A stretch of DNA of 60,000 nucleotides. Source: Takakia lepidozioides (Eukaryota > Streptophyta > Takakiopsida > Takakiales > Takakiaceae). Shown here piece by piece: positions 21,500-33,242 of this stretch. The first letter of the stretch is position 1. The number at the start of each line of letters is the position of its first letter. The translations under genes were made by a program, and so were the position numbers. The stretch covers positions 56,546,001 through 56,606,000 of the forward strand of contig CM060733.1 in assembly GCA_030704615.1 (NCBI GenBank), in the 5' to 3' direction. The notes below the pieces were generated by a model. It searched no databases and was not told where the DNA came from. It worked only from the letters and a program-made list of their open reading frames with translations.

Positions 21500-22953
21500 T
21501 GTAGTTTTATTTAATATGTCTGTGCCATAGGGTACATGAACCACCATGTGGAATATACCTTGATATGATCTCGGCTATGAACACCCAGTGAATGTAGCAA
21601 GCATTTGTGGATGTAGTTATAGATGCATCGAAGGAGAACGACAAGAGCTCGACACAATGATAATGAGCCTTCTTTCCTGTGGAAGGAACGTAAAAAAGAA
21701 GGTATTTTAGGTGAGTCTATGCATGAACGCCAAGTGACGCGATTTAAACATATGATATCTTTTGGTGACTCATTTTGATTACATGTGAGCAAATGATTGG
21801 TGTTGGTCCCTAGATGTGTTGACTAGGGGTGGTGTATATACACCACCCATAGGGGGGGTGGGTATACACTACACTACCTATTCCAAATACTATAATTACA
21901 CCCAAATATAGACAAATCAACAAATAATCATCATTAATGCATTAAACAAATTTCAAATTTCAAATATATGTACATTAATTATGGTGCTTTCTTATTGGCC
22001 TATATAGGAAATACACACATATCCCAAATGCTCTTGCGAAGATACAAGGACTATGCCTTCACAAATCGTGGTGACCCCAAGTCATTTTCATGAATTGCAG
22101 TTGGAGAGTTGGAGGCTAATGAAATGGAGCAAAGAGCCCAAGCTTCGTAAGAAATCTATGTAACTCGACATTATTTGTTCTAGGTGAGTACACTGTTGGG
22201 GCTTCCAAGGGGTATACACTACCATATTGGGGTGGTATGTGCACACCACCTTATATGTACATGTATATTGAGGAGAGGGTTGGTGCGTGCACACCACCCT
22301 ATTTCTATATATACATATTGAGGATAGGGGTGGTGTACACACATTACCCCATACAAATAATATAAATACAATAGGGATAGCACGTGTACACCACCCTGCA
22401 AGAAGCATATGAGAATTTATATACTTCGTTTCAAATACAAAAACATACGCTAGAGAGAGGGGTATGGTACATGAACAACCCCGTTAAACATACCTTGATA
22501 TGATCTCGGCTATAGACACCCAAAGAGCGTAGGAAACGTTTGTAGATGTAGTTGTAGATGCATCTAAGAGAGAATGACAAGAGAGACACAATGATAATGA
22601 GTCTTCTTTCCTGTGGAAGGAACATACAAAAGAGGGTATTTAAGTAAGTCTATGCATGAACGCCAAGTGACGTGATTTAAACATATGATCTTAATATCTT
22701 CTAGCGGCTCATTTTGGTTACATGTGAGCACATAATTGATGTTGACTGAGGTGTTGACTAGGGGTGGTGTAGTTAGAAAATTCCACAACACAATAATCAT
22801 TAATGCATTGGGCATATTTCAAAATTCAAAGTTCAAAACATGAATGTACATGAATGTACATTAATTATTATGCTTTCTTATTGGCCTACATAGGAAATAC
22901 ACACCTACCCCAAATGCTCTTGCAAAGAAGGACTACGCCTTCACAAATCGTAG
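21500..22953. repeat. Tandem repeat of about 0.94 kb, left part
   Basis: The segment ATACCTTGATATGATCTCGG occurs at 21554 and again at 22490, 936 bp apart. Long matching stretches run on both sides, including GGAAATACACAC and CTTCACAAATCG. The sequence after CTTCACAAATCG in the first copy (22061 onward) continues in the second copy only at 38242, across the hAT element. The units also carry many short ACACCACCCTA-like segments. Confidence 0.85.
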
Positions 22954-23164
22954 CCTAGTTATCATTCCTAACTTGACGTGGCACTGACACGTCCGAAGTG
23001 CGTCACGTCACGTCGAATCCGGACGTTTATCCATGCAATTTTTTTTTACATTTGACTTTTACGATTTACTTCTACACTTTGTAATGACATGGCAGCCACG
23101 GTGTAAAACAGACGTGGCCAATTATTAAAATTTATTAATTCTTAAAAAAAAATATGTCCACCTA

Positions 23165-23895
23165 TATTGGCGGTCGCATATAATTTATGATTTTAAAGAT
23201 AAAAGCGACCGCCCATATTGGCGGTCGCTTGTAATTTAATATTTTGTTAAATTAAGCGACCGCTTATAATAAGCGACCGCCGGTAATTTATTTATTTTAA
23301 AATGAAGCGACCGCCCATATTGGCGGTCGCTTGTATTGTATTATATTTTAAAATAAGCGACCGCCTATATTGGCGGTCGGTTAAAATTTATTATGTTTTA
23401 AATGAAGCGACCGCCCAGATTGACGGTCGCTCGCACTTTATTATATTATTATTATTATATCCTTGATATATTCTGTAAAAATACAGCGACCACCATGTGG
23501 CGGTCGCTTATTTTTATTTGTGTTCTTAAATAAAGCGACCGCCGTTTGGCGGTCGCTTCTTCAGTTAATTTTTGAAAAATGCAGCGACCGCCATTTTGCG
23601 GTCGTCGCTATTTTTGTTAATAAAGAATACAGCGACCACCATTTGGCGGCGGTCGCTCGATTTGATTTTGATTCTTAAATTAATCGACCACCGTTTGGCG
23701 GTCGCTTACTTAATATTTTTTTTTAAATGAAGCGACCGCCATTTAGCGGCGGTCGCTTATTTAATATTTTTTAAAAAAAAACAGCGACTGCCATGTGGCG
23801 GTCGTTCTTCTTGTTTTTATAAATATAGCGACCGCCATGCGGTGGTCGCGTGTTTTTTTTTTTCTTAGAAATCGAGGGACTCGCCGTGTGGCGTT
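23165..23895. repeat. Hairpin array A (left subterminal)
   Basis: About 14 short inverted repeats of the form GCGACCGCC-loop-GGCGGTCGC, spaced roughly every 50 bp and separated by AT-rich spacers. Several are perfect over 10 bases per arm with 3-5-base loops. Some arms carry single changes (GCGACCACC, GCGACTGCC). It ends about 590 bp before the kinase-like ORF. Confidence 0.9.
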
Positions 23896-24481
23896 TTTTT
23901 TTTAATTTTTTAATTATGAAGCGGCGCCTGACTAGCCACGTGGTGAGGTGCCACGAGTCAGGAAAAACTAAACAAATGCGATGGAGGGAGGTGGTTTTGA
24001 ACCCTTGACCTCTCCCATGTGGGTGCGCGGGGCGAGGTGCGACTGGCCAATCGTGCCGCGCTGACACATGGTGAGGCGCCACTGGCCTGTCGCTCATTTT
24101 CAAGCATAATGTCATTTTTTTTTTTTTGGGGGGGGGGGGCTGATGGGCGCCTCTATAAACCATTCCCCCCTCCTTTTCTGATCACTTTTGCCCCTCTCGT
24201 GGTGTGGTTCCTTGGCATCCTATAGTCATTTCGGACTTCGTTGCTTGGTACTGCCAACGGGAGGTGCAAAGGCGATTATTTAGGGGGGGGAGAGAGGTTT
24301 TGTCAGTTTTCTATTGGTCAGTCCCACACACTTGTTCACGGTTCAATCATCGTATCACCATTTTGCCGTTTTCGGATCTCCGGCGGCCTGTTTTTTTGCA
24401 GAAACTACAAAGACACCATCCACACGCGTTCATTGCCGTTTTCTGAGGTTTTGGACCCTGTAGTGGGCAAAGGTTTATACA

Positions 24482-25935
24482 ATGTCGGGGGTTGTGAATT
24501 CAAGTTCTGGGGCGGGGTCGTCTGGGGGTCGGAGGAAGAGAAAACGTGCCCACGAGCGGGATAGCCAGATCAACAAGCCAGACTACCCGGGACTGGATGC
24601 CTTGGATAGGGTGAAAGAAGTGGTAGTGGATTATTTCAAGGGTAGGGACATGATGAGGCTGGAGAGTGCTTATGTCAGGCATGGATGGGAGGGGTTTCAG
24701 ATTTTCCAGCAAAATATGGAGAGAAAAATGACAAACGCTTTGGCGGGGGCTAAGTGGACGACAAACAGGGACAAACCAAAGTTCAATCGGTGGATCCAAA
24801 GCAAGGCGAAAGACGCCACATGGAATTTGAGGTAGCTAATGAAGACATGGAAGGGTAGAGCAACCGAGGGTCGAGTGCCCTCCGCCAAAGCTGAGTTAAT
24901 GCGGCGTGTTGAGTATTGGGCTTACTCGGCAAGTCAGAATTCACATCGCCGGACTAGGGTTGTCCCTTGGAAGGTGGGGTCATCGGGCGGGGGAGGCACA
25001 ACTGGTCTTTATTACCTGAACTCTACTGCGAATGTGATAGAGATTGGCCCTCACAAAGAAGGAGGGTATGCTAAGGTCCGTCAGTGTAGGATTGTTGGCG
25101 ATTCTAGAATACCGGAGCGTTGGGAGCTAGCGGGAAAAAAACCCAAGTCCAAAAATCCAGAAAAGGCGTTGAAACAACATAACGACGAGTGTTTGGCAGT
25201 GAAGTTCCAACATCCGGGTGTTATCTCATATTTTGCTGTGAATGCACGTGAGGTAGAGGGTTACACTCGTTGGTGGAATGGGGGAACAATACGCGACATG
25301 ATGAACCTTGACAGAAAATGGGACAACGATTCGGACAACAGGGTGATTTTGGAACAAAGGGGAACGGAAGCAAAGTTCCAGGAATGCGATCGCTTGCTTC
25401 GTTTCCGGAAAGTGCGCAGTAAACTTGCATGGGCACTAGTGTGCATCATGGATGTTGTCCACAAAAATGGTGTCCTGCACAATGACTTGTCCCCCGACAA
25501 CATCTTGTTGCATTTTCTAGATGACACCGAGGAGATCAAGATTGGGGTGTGTGATTGGGGCTTAGCCACCCCATTGGGCATACGCAAAGTCTCGTCGTAC
25601 CAGTTTGAAAACCAAGACAAGCTGGACCGAGAATTCGCGAAAAGATGGTGGGTGAAAAAAGATATTGCATCGGTTTTCAATGCGAATGTCACCCCCTCCT
25701 CCCAGGACATGACGTCGGAGGCATTTGCCTTGGGAAGATAGCCGTACGAATAAATGACGGCGCTCATTATGATCAAAGTATGTTTGAGGACCAATTTACG
25801 GGAGGTTGTTGGCATTCAATGCTACAAAGGTTGTACGACAACAACAAGAATGAGAGAGTCACATTAGCCCATATAGTACTTCGGTTCATGGGCAAGTCAT
25901 TCAGTTGGCCTGAAGACGTATATAGGACGGAGTAG
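24482..25935 (+). pseudogene. Atypical protein-kinase-like gene carried in the hAT element
   Basis: A Ser/Gly-rich start with a basic RRKRKRAHER patch is followed by about 330 unassigned residues and then kinase motifs. These are a Gly-rich loop (EGGYAKV, near 25055), the ATP-binding Lys (CLAVKF, near 25190), the catalytic loop HNDLSPDNILLHF (near 25475; canonical HRDLKPxN) and GVCDWGLA in place of DFG (near 25545). Asp and Asn of the catalytic loop and Asp of the metal-binding motif are kept, so the ancestor may have been active. One in-frame TAG (24833-24835, followed by CTAATG) and one frameshift near 25735 break this copy; after the shift the C-lobe continues to 25935. The substrate is unknown. 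Its place inside the transposon makes it cargo. Confidence 0.7.
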
Positions 25936-26024
25936 ACCATAGTCTCATAGATATGAGATTTGTGCAGTACAATGGTTCTTTTATGAAGACATAACTCAAT
26001 TTTGATCGTGCATGTAATAAATAA

Positions 26025-26560
26025 AGTCCCATTGTAAATACTACATTGTATATGCTCGACCTTGGCACTTGTTATCGCAACATAAATGGTTTGTGTACTG
26101 GCTCATTGTTTGTATTTGTAATGTTCCAAGGTTTCGGATAGAGTTATGAGAAAACGATGTATTAGTTCCGTAAGAGTTAGACAACAAACGTCTCACATCT
26201 CATTCAACTGTGCGACACTACCATGAGAGGCATGGATCGGAAAGTAATAGGTGCACATGCGACCTCCGAACATTCGATACTAGATCCAGCGAATGGTTTA
26301 CTTGAACGTCTGAAGGTCGCATGTACACCTATTACTTTTTTATCCGTGTCACTCATGGTAGTGTCGACATTTGAATGAGATATGAAACGTTTGTTGTCTA
26401 ACTCCTATGGAGCCAATATATCATTTTCACAGTACCCTGTTAGAAAACATTGAAATATTCGAAGTTACAAACAGTGCCACAATACATGGCCGGTTTTGTT
26501 GAAATGACATCTGTGAGGTTCGAGCGTATGCAATTTATTATTTACAACGGAACTTTATTT
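26025..26560. repeat. Large inverted repeat (foldback) downstream of the kinase ORF
   Basis: The left arm 26025-26265 and right arm about 26310-26560 are reverse complements with moderate divergence, separated by a ~45-bp loop. Shared segments include GAGTTAGACAACAAACG, ACACTACCATGAG and AAGTAATAGGTG. The arms lie in the expected 3' UTR/downstream region of the kinase gene, so a transcript would fold into a long hairpin. No target duplication could be assigned. Confidence 0.8.
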
Positions 26561-26589
26561 ACTCGGGGGACCGGTACTTTTGCTGGAGT

Positions 26590-27075
26590 GCAACTGATGG
26601 TGCAAGTTCTCTATTGATTAGAGCTGTCACAACCAATGTCAACAATCATATTTACGGTAAGGTGTTTCATGCTATTGTTGTTTCTCTGGCTGAATTCTGT
26701 AGTACTCTTTTTGCTATTCCCATGCCAACGTCCTCTGAGACTGTCATGTTCAAACGAATGTATCAGCCACCCCGGCCAACTTGTAGGCTGCAGCCACGGC
26801 CCACCTTAAATTGAATGAATTGGAGATTTTGTGCGAAGTTCCTAGTTTCATGTCCGTGGTGGCTGATACGGAATTCGGAATATGGTAGTCGCAGTGGACC
26901 TGATGTTGTTGGCATGGGAGTAGCAAAATGATTCCTAAATAATTCAGCTACATGAACATCGGCAGTATGACACACCTTGCAGTACATATAATTCTTGAGA
27001 TTGTTTGCACGGATTATTTGTGTTTGTGCTTTCAAGTGACAAACATTCCCGCCATGGTACAGAAGAGGTGGATTG
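26590..27075. repeat. Second inverted repeat, next to the first
   Basis: The left arm around 26590-26790 and the right arm around 26850-27075 match in opposite orientation, e.g. GCTGAATTCT...TTTTGCTATTCCCATGCCAAC against its complement near 26905-26950, and TATCAGCCACC near 26762 against GGTGGCTGATA near 26858. Divergence is greater than in the first foldback. Confidence 0.6.
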
Positions 27076-27639
27076 GCCACATTAAACGATTGATGTGATA
27101 CCATTTCACAAATGTATCACATCGTACTTGTGAAAATGTATCACATGAACCGTTCTATGTGGCCTACGAGAGTCTTCGATGGGTACGAGATCAATGTGGC
27201 CTACGAGATCTGCTTCCACCAACAAACATGTGATCATTTCAGAAGCGCTTGAACTTTGAAGCGACGATGGGCAAGGTTCTTCATCCAGATGTTCAACATG
27301 CTGAGGTCTTCTGTAATGTCTCTTGCTTCGTAATGAGTGCTTCCCCAACTCTTATTTTCCAATGTTGATTTTCTATCTGGAACATATCCACAGATGCGTA
27401 TATAAAGGCTTAAAAATCCAAATGACCATCAAAACTGGAAGCTGGGGATGAGGCTTATAAAAGTGGAGATGGTCATTTGCTTATTTAAAGATTTCTGCAC
27501 ACATGTGTGGATCTGTTCCAGGTGGAGAATATCAACATATTGGATAAAGTGGACATAGAGAAGCACCGTAACTACAAAAAGAGCTTCAAAGGGCATACTA
27601 TGTAACAGGTCCCAGTATAACCGAAGACGAAACCCCATT

Positions 27640-28060
27640 CATTCAATGGGCGATTGAATGGTTGCCCATCCAAATGATTTTTGTTTGCTTTCAATCTTTG
27701 CCACTATGTTCAACATACCATGTATCAGGTCCCGGACTTATATGAGATCAATCGAAATTCATTCGATGGCTCAACGGATGGTTGGCCATCGAAATGATTT
27801 TGGTTCGCTTTAAGACTTGGCCACTATGTTCAATGTGCCATGTAAGAGGCCCCAAAGTAACATGAAATCAATTGAAATTTTGTTCAATGGGCCAATGGAT
27901 GGTTGCCCATCCAAATGATTTTCGTTCGCTTTGAGACTTGGCCAGTATGTTCAATGTACCCTCTGATACGTCCTAGTGTAATACGAGATCAATCGAAATT
28001 CGTTCGATTGTCCAATGAGGCGTTCACTTGTCATCTGGTTTTTGTTCAATGCGAAAAAGA
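27640..28060. repeat. Tandem repeat of about 120 bp, first block
   Basis: Units containing CCAAATGATTTT(T/G)GTTCGCTTT, then TTGGCCACTATGTTCAA, then GAGATCAATCGAAATTCATT recur near 27671, 27791, 27912 and 28032, i.e. every 120 bp. Confidence 0.8.
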
Positions 28061-28639
28061 AATCATGCAATGCGTGCACGGCTATTGCACCCATTGAACG
28101 GATGTGGTTGAAGCCCCTATTTTGTCCCCATGTGCTGGAACATGTGTGGAGACACATTAGATGAATAAATCATTTGACTCCCCATCGACGCGTTCACCCC
28201 TCAAGCCATTCCACAATTTAATTGAATTTAAATTTATTTTAAGCCAATAAATAGGTTTGTACTGCCTTTCATTGGGGATTTCTGGCACGTATCGATTTTG
28301 TTTTTGGCTCAATTTTGTTCTGCGACTTCAAGCATCCTGCCGCTACTCCCCCGCCAAAATTTGGACCAATAAAAAATGCCCCCCCAAAAAAGTGTTCTCT
28401 TCGCTCACTATTGCATAACTCTCTACGAAGAGTGCATGAAGTTGAACACAAATCAAGTTTGGTGTGCAAAACAGGGAAGAAACTGTGGTTTTGGGTCCAA
28501 ATGAATTATGTTCGCTCCCACATTTGGCACGCACGTTGCATATGGCTACATTACACGCCCCATTAAAAAATAGAATGAAAAAAAAAATCGTGAGCATGCG
28601 AAACACAGTCCAACATGTCCCAAAGCAATAACAAATCCA

Positions 28640-29010
28640 ACAGAATACATTCAACGGGTGAACGGACGATTGCCCATCCAAATCATTTTTGTTTGCTTTC
28701 AATTTTTGCCACTATATTCAACATACCATGTATCAGGTCCCGGACTAATATGAGATCAATTGAAATTCATTCGATGGCTCAACGGATGGTTGGCTATCGA
28801 AATGATTTTGGTTCGCTTTGAGGCTTGGCCACTGTGTTCAATGTGCCATGTCAGAGGCCCGAGAGTAATATAAGATCAATCGAAATTCGTTCAATAGGCC
28901 AACGGATGGTTGCCCATCCAAATGATTTTTGTTCGCTTTGAGACTTGGCCAGTATGTTCAATGTACCCTCTGATATGTCCCAGTGTAATATGAGATCAAT
29001 CGAAATTATT
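28640..29010. repeat. Tandem repeat of about 120 bp, second block
   Basis: The same unit recurs near 28679, 28800 and 28920. The whole block is displaced about 1008 bp from the first and separated by about 570 bp of unrelated sequence. Confidence 0.8.
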
Positions 29011-29459
29011 TTGTGCTTTGAGAACTTTGTGGGTATGTTTGTAGAAAGATCATAGATTTTGCGAAATGATTATGCAATACGCAGGGACCAGACGAAATTT
29101 GTTTGGAAGACGACCATTCGTAACTCGTTATAACTTATTGGTTAACATCAATTTTTCTTGTTCTCCAGCTTTCGGAGTTCATTGCAAATACCCACATACA
29201 CGTCATGGCCAAATATGACACCATTGTAAATTTGTTTACAGGGTGAATTACTTCTTCCCCATCACACGAGTGTAAATGTGAAGAAAACGCTCTCATGCAA
29301 TTGAAATTGGCAGGTGCTGCACATGTGCATTGTGTATTAACAAAATTGGTGATATACAAAATTGGCGAAATGCCATCACTGTGTTTTCCAACAATATTCA
29401 AGGTACAACAAAAATGCACATTGTATATGTACTTCGTTGCCAGTCATTAAAAGCTTAGT

Positions 29460-31159
29460 CGTCACTGTCCGAGGACCTTTGTGCCAATTGCCAGAGCTTG
29501 CGACCATGATCTCGTGGTCAATGAGGGGCCCAATAGCATGTGATCAATTCTGGCCTGCATCCGCCTACTTTGCGGTGAAAGTTGACTTTCTTCTTCACTC
29601 TCACGACGTGGCGGAGGTGGATCGAGAACAAGTACTCGGGCTGCATGCAAATCGGCAACAAAGGCGTCCACATCTGGCAATAGAGCCCCCGAAACACGAA
29701 GATAACGGTCTGTCCATAGTCGCATCCATTTCTCTACAACTGCCTTGATGGTACTTTTGAAACTTTCCAACTGCCTCTCGCGGGCCCTGTCATAATCATT
29801 GTGTCGTTTCGACGATAAGCCGTCTCGTACGCCTCATTCATCGGTTGACATATTATAGCATCTTCCATTTCGGACAACAACAAATGTCTCCCAATCGGTT
29901 GTCGGTCATACAATTCGTTCTCCTCTAGAACCAATTGATATACCCGGCAAACAAGCTTGATGTGATGCGGAGATCGTTATATCTTTGCATGTTGGCATAA
30001 ATGCTATCCACGCTACGGTTCGACATGCGTGCGACACGTTGCAAGCCTGACAGTGCCCACTCTACCCGTGCTTCTCTGGAGGCCAAATGGGTCGCCCATT
30101 GTACCCAATTCTCCCAATCACCATTCAATGGGACCCATGCCCGAATCTCCAGCGTTTTGGACAAGCACCATGCACTTGCCATGACAATGTCCCGTTCCTT
30201 TGTAACGCGGTCGACATCTAATATCGGGTTCATCTCGGATTGAATGACGACCCTCGAGCATTCCCCGGTTTCTAGTACTGGTTCTTTTCCTTTCCTCATT
30301 CTCTCATCCGCAATTCGCTTGTTCCTCAACCATGGTTTCATCGGCCACAGGGTCAAGGACGTCCGTAATTTCGTGAATGATGAGGTCAATACTACGATCG
30401 GGCATCGCAAACTCCGCGTCCATGTCTACGACGTTTGTTCAATCCACATTGTGGACAACAGTGCCTTCATTGTTTGGAGGAATGTCTTGCAATCTAGCTT
30501 CCAACTCGGCTATGCGCAGTGTTTGTCAGTCTAGTCAGTCCTGTAGGGTCTTGATTCGCTGGTCTCTTTCCGCCAGTTGTTTCTCTAACGTTGCAGCCGG
30601 TTGTATCCCGAACGTGTCCGGGATGTACTCTAAATCGTATAGCAACCTTGTGTTCCTCCTACTAGCAGTTTGTCAATTCACTGGACGTAAGAATATGATC
30701 TCCACGTACAACGTGGCTGCCAAGGTGTACGAGATTTTGCCCTTTAAGAGAGGTTGACCCCATAATGTGCAATGCACTTCATTCACCTTATGCTGGAAAT
30801 GCAAGTTCGTGCAAGACCTGGACTCTGCGTAATTGTTTCGGATTTGCACGTCATGCTTATCCAAAGGCCACAATTGATTGATGTGGTACCATTTCACGAA
30901 TTTTTTGCATTTTGCCATCGGCCACCTGAACTCTTCCGGAACATCCTCCCAGCCCTCTTCTGCTAGTATGCTAGGGTCACCATATACTTCCCAATTCAAG
31001 TCTTGCCTTGACCATTTGATTTTCGTAGGGGCGGTTCATGTTCATCGGGGTAATCTCTTCCAAGACGGTCATTCGTCCTGGCCCTCTGTCATTCTGCAAC
31101 AATCGGAGCAACACTAAACGAGGTTTATTAATACGACGTAACTCTAAACCCTTCCCCAT
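29460..31159 (-). pseudogene. Unknown coiled-coil cargo ORF of the hAT element, broken
   Basis: Several minus-strand frames line up into one ancestral protein of perhaps 550 residues. The N-terminal part begins at 31159 (MGKGLELRRINKPRLVLLRL) and continues in 30999-30673 with GWEDVPEEFRWPMAKCKKFV. A coiled-coil middle follows (EKQLAERDQRIKTLQD), then IRAWVPLNGDWENWVQWATH (30410-29925), then LLLSEMEDAIICQPMNEAYE and a Pro-rich C-terminal part (29770-29462). Three TGA stops near 30529, 30537 and 30437 sit in the coiled-coil frame where CGA is expected. No domain is recognised. Hairpin array B lies about 0.3 kb upstream of the start. Confidence 0.5.
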
Positions 31160-31460
31160 AAACGAGTTTGAGTATGTGTCAAAATAGTTCCTAAAAGCTG
31201 ATTTTGTAGAATAAAATGATCCTGGAAGCCAGATGAGGGCCTATGGGAGCATTCTGCAACGACTTCACAGAAATCGCGGCAAAAAAAACCCCCTACCCAA
31301 CCAATGGCCTCCTTCTCCACGAGACTACGTGTCGTGGAATAATAAAATGCCACGCACACAGAAGTTTGTGTGGGAGAGAAGTGAGGGGAGAATGAGCCTC
31401 CCTTGGCTTATATGCCCCCCCCCCCCTATTCCTCGGGCCACGTGCAGGGCGAACCTTCTA

Positions 31461-32985
31461 GAAGCGACCGCCAACTTGGCGGTCGCTCCAATTTCCGTAA
31501 AAAAAAAAAAAAAAAAAACGACTGTCATTAGGGGCGGTCGCTCCATTATCCGAAAATAAAATAAATAAGCGACCGCCAACATAGGCGGTCGCTACATTTA
31601 CAGAGACAATAAGAATTGAAGCGACCGCCAGTAATGTTGGTCGCTTCATATTCAAAACAATTAAAATAAAAGCGACCGCCAGTCATGGCGGTCGCTCCAT
31701 TTCCAACAAAATTTTAATAAAAGCGACCGCCAGTAGTGGCGGTCGCTGGATTTACAAAAAAAAAAAAACAATTGCGGCGACCGCCCGTAATGGCGGTCGC
31801 TCGATTTTTCCTCCAAAAAACAGAGAAGCGACCGCCATTCATTTTCAATTTTTTTAAAATAAAAGCGACCGCCAGTAATGGCGGTCGCTTCATTTTGAAA
31901 ACAATTAAAGTAAAAGCGACCACCACAAATGGCGGTCGCTCCATTTCCAACCAAATTTAAATACAAGCGACTGCCACTAATGGCGGTCGCTACAATTACA
32001 AAAAAACAACAATTGCGGCGACCGCCCCTAATGGCGGTCGCTCGTTTTTTCTCCAAAAAAAAAAAAAGCGACCGCCAGGAACGGCGGTCGCTTCATTTCC
32101 AAAATAATTTAAAAAACGACCGCCAGTATGGCGTCGCTTCATTTCCCAAATAATTAAATATAAAGCGACCGCCATGTATTACCCCCCCCCCCCCCTCATT
32201 CCTCGCTCCACGCGCATGACAGACCTCGTAGAAGCGGTCGCTCCATTTTTAAAAAAAAAACGACCGCCAGTAATGGCGGTCGTTCCATTTCCAAAAATAA
32301 AAAAATATAAGCGACTGCCAGTAATGACGGTCGCTGCATTTTAAAAAATAACCATTACAGCGACTGCCAGTCGCTATATTTTGTAAAAACAAAAACTGCC
32401 AGTAATGGAAGTGGAATGACTGGGAGCTTATATAGTCCTCCCCGCCTCATTCCTCGCTCCACGCGTAGGGCAGACCTTGTAGAAGCGACCGCCACCTTGG
32501 CGGTGGCTCCATTTCGCGAAAAAAAAAAAAAAAAAAAACGACCGTCAGTAATGGCGGTCGCTGCATTTAAAAAAAAAACAATTACAGCGACCCCCAGTAA
32601 TGGCGGTCGCTGCATTTATAAAAACAAAATAAACTTCAAGCGACCGCCTGTAATGGAAGTGAGGGGAGAATGAGTCCGAGCTTATATGCCCCCCTCCCCC
32701 AGCCTCACTCCTCGCTCTATGCGCAGGGCACACCTTGTAGAAGCGACCGCCACTTTGGCGGTCGCTCCATTTAAAAATCCCAAAATAACGACTGCAAAAT
32801 ATGGCAGTCAATCCATTTTCCAAAATTAAAAAAACAACCGACTGCCACTATTGGCAGTCGCTGGATTTTCAGAAAAAATAGAAATTAAAGCGACCACCAA
32901 TAATTTTACGAAAGACGATCGCTATTACATCGCGTTCACTGTATTTACAAAGAAAAATGCGACCGCCAGTGATGTCGGTCGCTGC
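31461..32985. repeat. Hairpin array B (internal)
   Basis: About 28 GCGACCGCC/GGCGGTCGC hairpins at about 50-bp spacing, many with the loop AGTAAT. A few are half-units. Four copies of a larger unit are superimposed, each starting with a C-rich run and CTCATTCCTCGCTCCACGCG-like sequence followed by TTGTAGAAGCGACCGCC, near 31420, 32180, 32430 and 32690. Three of these are preceded by CTTATATG or CTTATATA, a TATA-like motif. Confidence 0.9.
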
Positions 32986-33242
32986 ATTAAAATAAAAATG
33001 AATGCAGAGTTGGAAGCATGACACAATTGTTCTCTATTCCACAAGCAAATCACCGAACACAAACATGAGCAAGTGACGGTGCATTTGGCCGACATTTTGA
33101 CTGGTATACACATGGGCAACATCTTTTATTTTCCAACACATACACAACAGCAATACAAATACTCATAGTGACAATGATCACACTGTAATTACTTCACTAC
33201 AGAAATATAAACATGTCCACTAAAATGTGCTGATGCATGCCT

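Noticed and set aside
31461-32985. Regular ~25-bp repeats with ~25-bp spacers look like a CRISPR array.
   Set aside because: The repeats are themselves palindromic and variable, the spacers are A/T-rich and low-complexity, there are no cas genes, and the surroundings are plant nuclear DNA.
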